The notes beneath the pieces are model-generated. The model saw only the letters and a list, made by a program, of their open reading frames with translations, had not been told where the DNA came from and did not search any database. From Acinetobacter sp. UBA801 (lineage in GTDB: Bacteria > Pseudomonadota > Gammaproteobacteria > Pseudomonadales > Moraxellaceae), in contig DBIN01000053.1 in NCBI GenBank assembly GCA_002296655.1, forward strand, positions 1 to 50,564: 50,564 bases of DNA, written 5' to 3'. Shown in pieces: positions 45,250-50,564 of this stretch. The first letter of the stretch is position 1. Every line of letters begins with the position of its first letter. Both the position numbers and the translations under genes were made by a program.

Positions 45250-45282
45250 AGAACGAGGGAATCTTGTGATTCCCTCGTGATA
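45250..45282 (-). terminator. Terminator of ygfZ
   Basis: ACGAGGGAATC (45253-45263) and GATTCCCTCGT (45268-45278) form an 11-bp stem with a 4-nt loop. It lies just beyond the ygfZ stop at 45301 on the minus strand, so the Sel1 gene is a separate unit. Confidence 0.85.
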
Positions 45283-45300
45283 TAACCAATTTTTTTAAGT

Positions 45301-46023
45301 CTATTGCGGGCGGGCGACATCGCCATTTAAATGTTCAGGTAAATCTAACACTTGTACAGATAATTCTTGCAAAGCACTTGGTTTAGCAACCACTAACGCT
45401 TTAAAACCATCTGCAGTTGCTATGCTATTTACCACTTCTACATCATTATTCAGTTTGGCGGCAGGTGCAGGGACTTCGCCTGAACCTTGAATTAAATGCA
45501 ACCAGCGTTTCGGTTTGGCTTTAAACCATAAACGTGCCACCACTTCCTGACCCAAATAACAGCCTTTGTCGTAATGCACGCCATCTCGTTGATGCAAACG
45601 CAATTCCTGTGGCTGAAACACTTCTGCTGTTGAGGCTTGAATCCACGCTTGACCTGTGTCAATCGCTTGTAGCTGCCATGCGTTTAAATCGGTGACTTCA
45701 GTTGAAAATTCAGTGTGATTGCCCTGAATGGTTGGGTAAACCGTACCGATGGTTTCAAGCTGCATTTTTGAAAATGCGCCAAACTTTTTAATGTGTTTGG
45801 CTAAATCTTCGGCTTGGTCGGCAGTGCTGATTATTTCAAAACTTTCAGACGAGTTTTTTTTAAGCCATAAACCAAACTGAACGCGTCCTTTTAAACTGCA
45901 AATTGCAGTATAACACGTTGTATTTTCAGCTAAGGTTTCGACATTGACGGTCACCTGACCTTGCAGAAATTTTTGTGCATCAACACCGTTTAAACTTAAA
46001 GCACAGAAAGCTAAATCGCGCAT
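45301..46023 (-). CDS. ygfZ: tRNA-modifying/iron-sulfur assembly protein YgfZ (folate-binding)
   Basis: YgfZ is a folate-dependent protein of the GcvT fold that helps build or repair Fe-S enzymes such as MiaB. The 240-residue protein starts at the ATG at 46023 (MRDLAFCALSLNGVDAQKFL), with AAAGG about 7 nt upstream. The signature K-G-C-Y-x-G-Q-E is present as YDKGCYLGQEVVARLWF (Cys near 168). It is divergent from acnD, an Fe-S enzyme, across 256 bp. Confidence 0.93.
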   Translation of the reverse strand: MRDLAFCALSLNGVDAQKFLQGQVTVNVETLAENTTCYTAICSLKGRVQFGLWLKKNSSESFEIISTADQAEDLAKHIKKFGAFSKMQLETIGTVYPTIQGNHTEFSTEVTDLNAWQLQAIDTGQAWIQASTAEVFQPQELRLHQRDGVHYDKGCYLGQEVVARLWFKAKPKRWLHLIQGSGEVPAPAAKLNNDVEVVNSIATADGFKALVVAKPSALQELSVQVLDLPEHLNGDVARPQ

Positions 46024-46279
46024 GAATAACCTTTCACAATAAAATCTAAGACTAAAGAATGAGGTCAATTTTGCGCTATTTTTCACAAAAAAGCATTTTT
46101 AGGGCAAGAATTTTACTCAAAATGTAATTAAATGTTTCCAAAACCCCTGTTTTTGTATTTAAGTATATGAAATATATAAGATTTGGGAAATAGGTTTTTG
46201 GCGGCGTACAATGCTTTCGACCAGGGAAAATAATCATCCCATAAGATGTTGAGAACAATAGAGTAAGGGCGAATACCAG

Positions 46280-48886
46280 ATGAATAACAACTACCGCAAA
46301 CCACTGCAAGGCACTCAGCTCGATTTTTATGACGTCCGACAAGCCGTTGAAGAGATCCAGCCAGGCGCTTATGCCAAACTTCCTTATACCTCAAAAGTAC
46401 TTGCAGAACAGTTAGTGCGCCGTTGTGATCCTGCAATTTTAGAACAATCTTTAAAACAATTGATTGAGCGTAAACAAGAGCATGATTTTCCGTGGTATCC
46501 AGCGCGTGTAGTGTGTCACGACATTTTAGGTCAAACTGCATTGGTGGATTTGGCAGGCTTGCGTGATGCGATTGCCGAACAGGGTGGCGACCCTTCTAAA
46601 GTGAATCCTGTCGTACCTACCCAGTTAATTGTCGATCACTCTTTAGCGGTGGAATATGGCGGTTTTGACCCAGATGCTTTCCGTAAAAACCGTGAAGTGG
46701 AAGATCGTCGTAATGAAGACCGTTTCCACTTTATTGAATGGACTAAAACTGCGTTTGAAAATGTTGATGTGATTCCTGCGGGCAACGGCATCATGCACCA
46801 GATCAATCTAGAAAAAATGTCCCCAGTGATTCAAAACCGTGAAGGCATTGCATTCCCAGATACTTGTGTTGGTACAGACTCACATACACCACATACCGAT
46901 GCTTTGGGTGTCATTTCTGTGGGGGTAGGCGGTCTTGAAGCTGAAAATGTGATGTTGGGTCGTGCTTCTTGGATGCGTCTGCCCGATATTATTGGTGTTG
47001 AGTTGGTTGGTCAGCGTCAAGCAGGGATTACTGCAACAGACATCGTGTTGGCTTTAACCGAGTTTTTGCGTAAAGAGCGTGTCGTCGGTGCTTATTTAGA
47101 ATTCTTTGGTGAAGGCGCAGATAGCATGTCGGTGGGTGATCGTGCCACGATTTCCAACATGACACCTGAATATGGTGCAACCGCTGCCATGTTCTATATC
47201 GATCAAAACACCATCGACTATTTAACCTTAACAGGTCGTGAAGCAGATCAGGTAAAACTGGTTGAAACTTATGCTAAAGAAATTGGTCTTTGGGCATCTG
47301 AAATGACTCAGGCAGAGTATCCACGTGTGTTACGTTTTGACCTTTCAACAGTAACGCGTAACATTGCAGGCCCATCGAATCCGCATGCACGTGTTTCAAC
47401 ATCTGACCTGAAAGAAAAAGGCATTGCGGGTGTGGTAGAACAACGTAGCGATGGTTTAATGCCAGATGGCGCCATCATCATCGCGGCAATTACTTCTTGT
47501 ACCAATACCTCAAACCCGCGTAATACTGTAGCAGCAGGTTTGTTGGCACGTAAAGCCAATGAATTGGGTTTGCTGCGTAAACCTTGGGTGAAATCATCAT
47601 TTGCACCAGGTTCTAAAGCGGCTGCATTGTATTTGGAAGAAGCAGGCGTACTGAAAGACTTAGAAAAACTTGGTTTTGGTATTGTGGCTTATGCATGTAC
47701 CACCTGTAACGGTATGTCTGGTGCATTAGATCCAGCCATTCAGCAAGAAATTATTGATCGTGACTTATATGCGACTGCGGTACTTTCGGGTAACCGTAAC
47801 TTTGATGGTCGTATCCATCCGTATGCAAAACAAGCTTTCTTGGCATCTCCACCATTGGTTGTGGCTTATGCGATTGCGGGCACTATTCGGTTTGACATCG
47901 AAAAGGATGCTTTGGGTACAGATCAAAATGGTAACCCAATTTACTTAAAAGATATTTGGCCATCTGATGCAGAAATTGATGCTTTGGTGAAAGCATCGGT
48001 TAAACCTGAACAATTCCGCCAAGTGTATATTCCAATGTTTGACTTGGGTGAGTCAGAAAAATCTGAAAGTCCACTCTACGACTGGCGTCCACAAAGTACT
48101 TATATCCGCCGTCCGCCATACTGGGAAGGTGCATTGGCGGCTCCACGTACATTGGCCAATATGCGTCCGTTGGCAATTTTGGGCGATAACATCACCACAG
48201 ACCATTTATCTCCATCGAATGCGATTATTTTAGATTCGGCAGCAGGGGAATATTTGGCAAAAATGGGCTTGCCAGAAGAAGATTTCAACTCTTATGCAAC
48301 GCACCGAGGTGATCATCTCACTGCACAACGTGCAACTTTGGCGAATCCGAAATTGTTTAATGAAATGGTGGTACGTTCAGACGGCACAATTAAGCAAGGT
48401 TCTAAAGCGCGTGTTGAGCCAGAAGGCGAAGTAATGCGTATGTGGGAAGCGATTGAAACTTATATGAACCGCAAGCAGCCGTTAATTATTATTGCGGGTG
48501 CGGATTATGGTCAGGGTTCAAGCCGTGACTGGGCTGCAAAAGGTGTGCGTCTTGCGGGTGTGGAAGCAATTGTGGCTGAAGGTTTTGAGCGTATTCACCG
48601 TACCAACTTGGTGGGTATGGGCGTATTGCCTCTTGAGTTTAAAGCGGGTGTAAACCGTAAAACTTTAGGTTTGGATGGTACGGAACTTTATAGCGTGATT
48701 GGTAACATTGCACCACGTTCAACTTTGACTTTGGTGATTGAGCGTTCAACGGATGATGGTAAAAACCAAACGATTGAAGTGCCTGTAACCTGTCGTTTAG
48801 ATACTGAAGAGGAAGTGTCTGTGTATGAAGCGGGCGGTGTATTGCAACGCTTTGCGCAGGACTTCTTGGAAGGGAATGTGGCGTAG
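46280..48886 (+). CDS. acnD: Fe-S-dependent 2-methylcitrate dehydratase AcnD
   Basis: AcnD acts in the methylcitrate cycle for propionate use; with PrpF it dehydrates 2-methylcitrate. The 868-residue length and the start MNNNYRKPLQGTQLDFYDV fit AcnD better than AcnA (about 890-920) or AcnB. The [4Fe-4S] ligands are Cys407 (ITSCTNTSNP), Cys473 and Cys476 (ACTTCNGMSG). The swivel domain with GADYGQGSSRDWAAKGVRLA is near residue 735. Unusually, prpB, prpC and prpF are not adjacent in this window. It ends at a strong terminator. Confidence 0.9.
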   Translation: MNNNYRKPLQGTQLDFYDVRQAVEEIQPGAYAKLPYTSKVLAEQLVRRCDPAILEQSLKQLIERKQEHDFPWYPARVVCHDILGQTALVDLAGLRDAIAEQGGDPSKVNPVVPTQLIVDHSLAVEYGGFDPDAFRKNREVEDRRNEDRFHFIEWTKTAFENVDVIPAGNGIMHQINLEKMSPVIQNREGIAFPDTCVGTDSHTPHTDALGVISVGVGGLEAENVMLGRASWMRLPDIIGVELVGQRQAGITATDIVLALTEFLRKERVVGAYLEFFGEGADSMSVGDRATISNMTPEYGATAAMFYIDQNTIDYLTLTGREADQVKLVETYAKEIGLWASEMTQAEYPRVLRFDLSTVTRNIAGPSNPHARVSTSDLKEKGIAGVVEQRSDGLMPDGAIIIAAITSCTNTSNPRNTVAAGLLARKANELGLLRKPWVKSSFAPGSKAAALYLEEAGVLKDLEKLGFGIVAYACTTCNGMSGALDPAIQQEIIDRDLYATAVLSGNRNFDGRIHPYAKQAFLASPPLVVAYAIAGTIRFDIEKDALGTDQNGNPIYLKDIWPSDAEIDALVKASVKPEQFRQVYIPMFDLGESEKSESPLYDWRPQSTYIRRPPYWEGALAAPRTLANMRPLAILGDNITTDHLSPSNAIILDSAAGEYLAKMGLPEEDFNSYATHRGDHLTAQRATLANPKLFNEMVVRSDGTIKQGSKARVEPEGEVMRMWEAIETYMNRKQPLIIIAGADYGQGSSRDWAAKGVRLAGVEAIVAEGFERIHRTNLVGMGVLPLEFKAGVNRKTLGLDGTELYSVIGNIAPRSTLTLVIERSTDDGKNQTIEVPVTCRLDTEEEVSVYEAGGVLQRFAQDFLEGNVA

Positions 48887-48917
48887 TTAAAATAATTCTT
48901 TTTAACACTTGAAATAA

Positions 48918-48960
48918 TTTTATAAAGCCATATTTCATATATGGCTTTATTTTTTTTGTA
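48918..48960 (+). terminator. Terminator of acnD
   Basis: ATAAAGCCATAT (48922-48933) and ATATGGCTTTAT (48939-48950) form a 12-bp perfect stem with a TTCAT loop and a T-run. It marks the boundary between typical core genes and the AT-rich mosaic region that follows. Confidence 0.9.
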
Positions 48961-48965
48961 TGGAT

Positions 48966-49020
48966 ATGGAAAGATATTTGGATTTAGATGGTGATTCAGG
49001 TGTAGTTGGATATGAAATTT
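48966..49020 (+). pseudogene. 5' fragment of a small conserved-type gene
   Basis: From the ATG at 48966 the frame reads MERYLDLDGDSGVVGYEI and then loses similarity, running into unrelated codons that stop at 49061. The sequence LDLDGDSGVxxYE is typical, from memory, of small (about 70-residue) proteins whose second half looks like the fragment at 50318-50467. If so, this is the front part of a gene split by the cassette between. It starts only 8 nt after the acnD T-run and has no clear ribosome-binding site. Confidence 0.5.
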
Positions 49021-49453
49021 GGGATACTTTCAAGCGACTGAACTTTCTAATCAAGAAATGAAAGATACTCAAGGGGCTGTTGCAAACTTTGCTATAGGAG
49101 CTGGAATAGGTTTTGGTAGTTATAGTCTTTCAAATGGATATAATGCCTATACTGCTTCAGGTTGTTTTGTATGCACTAACTTTGTTAATAATTATTCAAA
49201 TTCTTGGTCTTGGTCAAATGCTGCTTTTTCTACAGGAGTTGGAGCTCTAACTAGTGGGGTAGGTGGAGCTGCATTACGCAGTACAGGAATTACACAAAAT
49301 TGGGGACAAATGACTTTTGCAAATAGAGGATTCGTTGCAAACACAGTAAAAAATATGCAACGAACATGGACAAACCCCGTAGGAATTGGTATCAAAGTAA
49401 CAGGAACTGGTGTCAGCTTTACAGCTAATCAAACATATAATAGATTTAGATAA
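49019..49453 (+). CDS. Glycine-rich protein with a double-glycine-type leader (bacteriocin-like)
   Basis: The 144-residue frame opens at a TTG at 49019 (preceded by GGA at about -9). Its first residues GYFQATELSNQEMKDTQGA form a double-glycine-type leader, with the pattern E-L-S-x2-E-M-x2-T-x-G-A used by C39 peptidase-processed peptides. The mature part is rich in Gly, Asn, Ser and Thr with hydrophobic patches (FAIGAGIGFGSYSL, GVGALTSGVGGAALRSTG) and a C-x2-C pair (SGCFVCTNF). An ATG at 49012 would be in frame if one T of ATGAAATTTGGG were absent, suggesting a frameshifted or rebuilt start. It may be a bacteriocin-like precursor or its remnant; no target is known. Confidence 0.55.
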   Translation: MGYFQATELSNQEMKDTQGAVANFAIGAGIGFGSYSLSNGYNAYTASGCFVCTNFVNNYSNSWSWSNAAFSTGVGALTSGVGGAALRSTGITQNWGQMTFANRGFVANTVKNMQRTWTNPVGIGIKVTGTGVSFTANQTYNRFR

Positions 49454-49469
49454 ACCTATTATATTCCAA

Positions 49470-49515
49470 TCTAGCATCCAGAATTAATTAAATTTTAATT
49501 AATTCTGGATATGAA
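49470..49515. repeat. 35-bp near-perfect palindrome
   Basis: The 17-bp arms at 49476-49492 and 49494-49510 (ATCCAGAATTAATTAAA and its reverse complement) are perfect around a single central T. It is AT-rich at the centre, with GC pairs only near the ends, and there is no T-run after it. It lies 23 bp after the glycine-rich gene and just before the small membrane-protein gene. It could be a weak terminator, an operator or a recombination site. Confidence 0.75.
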
Positions 49516-49529
49516 AACTAAGGAATTCT

Positions 49530-49856
49530 ATGGAAGTAAATGGTTTACTATCATTAACACTGAATGCTGTTATCTGTACAATTATTGGATTTTTTATTAT
49601 TGGTAAAATACTGGAGAAAATTAAAAATAAGAATAAAACTTTTGCTGCCATATATTCTTTTATATTATTTACTATTATAAGCTTTTTAGCTCTCACGTTC
49701 ATAGACTATAAGAATAATAGGATTCCACTTGAGTTAAATGCTTTTATTAAAAAAATTTCATTTGTATTCATAGATAGTATGGCTCTTTCTTTAATAGTAT
49801 GTATATTTTTTTCATTTATGATACTAATTCTATATGTTTTTGATCATAAAAAATAG
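49530..49856 (+). CDS. Small membrane protein of unknown function
   Basis: The protein has 108 residues and three clear membrane spans at about 6-25, 39-57 and 78-103, with short basic loops (KILEKIKNKNK, FDHKK). The ATG at 49530 has AAGGAA about 8 nt upstream (TAAGGAATTCT). No family is recognised. It lies between a bacteriocin-like precursor and a C39-type peptidase, a position where immunity or accessory export proteins occur. That role is inference only. It is much more AT-rich than the core genes. Confidence 0.65.
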   Translation: MEVNGLLSLTLNAVICTIIGFFIIGKILEKIKNKNKTFAAIYSFILFTIISFLALTFIDYKNNRIPLELNAFIKKISFVFIDSMALSLIVCIFFSFMILILYVFDHKK

Positions 49857-49896
49857 GAATATATATGAAATACAACATACTTACTAAGAATTATTT

Positions 49897-50322
49897 ATGA
49901 ATAAGCTTTTCATTAGCCTAATATTAATGACACAATTCACTCATGCAAATCCCATTTACTTCAATCACTACCACAACGAGATTAAAGTAAAATCATGGAA
50001 ACAAATCCGTGATCATAATATCGTAAAACAAGATCTTGATTTTTCTTGCGGTGCTGCATCGATTGCAACCCTTCTTAATGGTTATTACAACCAAAAAGTA
50101 ACTGAAGAAGAAGTTTTAAAAATCATGGATAAGGGTGACCTTATGGCATCCTTTGACGATATGCAGAAAGCATTAAATAAATTAGGTTTTCAAGCAAAAG
50201 GTTATGCTGTATCACTAGACACATTAGAGAAGTTGAAAATCCCAGTCATTGCTTATATCAAACATAGAAAAAATGATCATTTTACCGTTATTTCAGGCAT
50301 TAATAACAATAATAAGGGTTAA
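49897..50322 (+). pseudogene. C39-type cysteine peptidase, truncated after its catalytic His
   Basis: The N-terminus MNKLFISLILMTQFTHA is a signal peptide, so this is an exported, free-standing C39-like peptidase rather than the peptidase domain of an ABC transporter. The catalytic Cys51 is in QDLDFSCGAASIATLLNGYY and His128 is in NDHFTVISGI. In C39 enzymes an Asp-Pro about 15 residues after the His completes the site. Here the frame passes into INNNNKG and stops, so that region is absent. The segment GDLMASFDDMQKALNKLGF is well preserved. The gene is probably inactive, cut at its 3' end where another gene fragment begins in a different frame. Confidence 0.75.
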
Positions 50323-50467
50323 ATTTAGTGGTACAGCTAAAATTTATACTTATAGTTATCGAAGTGCAGGTATAGATAAGGTTGAACATATGAAGCAGCT
50401 AGCTAAATTTGGAAACGGTCTCAATGCATATATTAAATTAAACGCAAATAGCCTTTACGAAAAATAA
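50318..50467 (+). pseudogene. 3' fragment of a small conserved-type gene
   Basis: This frame, different from the peptidase frame it abuts, reads VKFSGTAKIYTYSYRSAG, then IDKVEHMKQLAKFGNGLNAY, and ends KLNANSLYEK at 50467. No start codon suits it. The block YTYSYRSAGxxKVEHMKxLAxxGxGLNAYI is typical of small uncharacterised proteins which, from memory, begin with LDLDGDSGV, like the fragment at 48966. The two ends are probably halves of one gene split by about 1.3 kb. Confidence 0.5.
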
Positions 50468-50471
50468 GAAT

Positions 50472-50543
50472 ATGAAATTTAAAAGCAGAAACTTAAGAGA
50501 GATTGCTGAGTGCATTATTGGTGATAATAAATCCTTTAAATAA
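50472..50543 (+). pseudogene. Short stub resembling the N-terminus of a larger protein
   Basis: From the ATG at 50472 the frame reads MKFKSRNLREIAECIIGDNK, then SFK, and stops (23 codons). The pattern MxFxxRNLxxIAExIxG is similar, from memory, to the N-terminal domain of some abortive-infection-related or uncharacterised proteins. The stop comes just where conserved sequence should continue. It is 4 bp after the previous fragment. Family and status are uncertain, and the window ends 21 bp later. Confidence 0.3.
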
Positions 50544-50564
50544 GTTGTCATTAAAAAGTAAACA

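Noticed and set aside
45120..45326. A longer start for the Sel1 gene
   Set aside because: It would overlap ygfZ and put 69 residues before a clear signal peptide.
1..50564. tRNA genes, rRNA, CRISPR arrays, complete IS elements or integrases
   Set aside because: None seen on reading both strands. No spaced direct repeats of CRISPR type and no transposase or integrase frame are present.

Overview
This 50.6-kb window looks like ordinary chromosome from an Acinetobacter-type gammaproteobacterium. The evidence is the AT-rich base composition, the sspA-sspB and rplM-rpsI blocks, an OmpA porin of the Acinetobacter (Omp38) type with a 22-residue signal peptide, a CysI-like sulfite reductase followed by a DUF934 gene, and the style of the small hypothetical genes. 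No rRNA, tRNA, CRISPR array, complete insertion sequence or prophage is visible.

Layout. 1-2.9 kb (minus strand): rplM-rpsI, then sspA-sspB and a co-directional membrane-anchored protein of unknown function. 3.0-3.6 kb: gene-free, with what looks like a decayed membrane transporter. 3.6-6.3 kb (plus): pdxA-rsmA-apaH, tightly packed. 6.4-10.5 kb (minus): three tandem DUF2147 periplasmic proteins, an lrgA-lrgB pair and hflX. 10.9-16.9 kb: a PlsC-type acyltransferase, a phospholipase-D lipoprotein, a membrane metallophosphoesterase, an MHS-type MFS transporter and a TrhA/hemolysin III protein. 17.0-19.8 kb: methyltransferase, GNAT acetyltransferase, an endonuclease/phosphatase-family gene broken by one in-frame stop, and a His-rich single-pass membrane protein. 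19.9-25.9 kb: an acyl-CoA catabolic block (FadB-like enzyme, thiolase, AraC-type regulator, CaiB-type CoA-transferase/racemase). 26.1-30.8 kb: cysI-DUF934, diaminopimelate dehydrogenase and a second thiolase. 31.0-37.3 kb: pseudopilin, ompA, a decayed fragment, a LysP-like permease, rsmC and a xanthine/uracil permease. 37.5-40.0 kb: typA and mscL. 40.0-41.7 kb: mutM-ppiC plus a gene split by a 100-bp mobile element. 42.0-48.9 kb: old-yellow-enzyme reductase, AEC transporter, Sel1 protein, ygfZ and acnD.

The last 1.6 kb (48.96-50.56 kb) is different: more AT-rich and mosaic. It holds the front end of a small gene, a glycine-rich protein with a double-glycine-type leader, a small membrane protein, a signal-peptide-bearing C39-type peptidase truncated just after its catalytic His, what appears to be the back end of the same small gene, and a short stub of another gene. 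The best reading is a bacteriocin-like cassette inserted into, and eroding within, an older locus.

The two clearest new observations are the 100-bp terminal-inverted-repeat element at 40353-40452, whose removal with one TA restores a 141-residue reading frame exactly, and the mosaic cassette at the right end. All functional calls rest on reading the sequence and on remembered family features; no database search was run.
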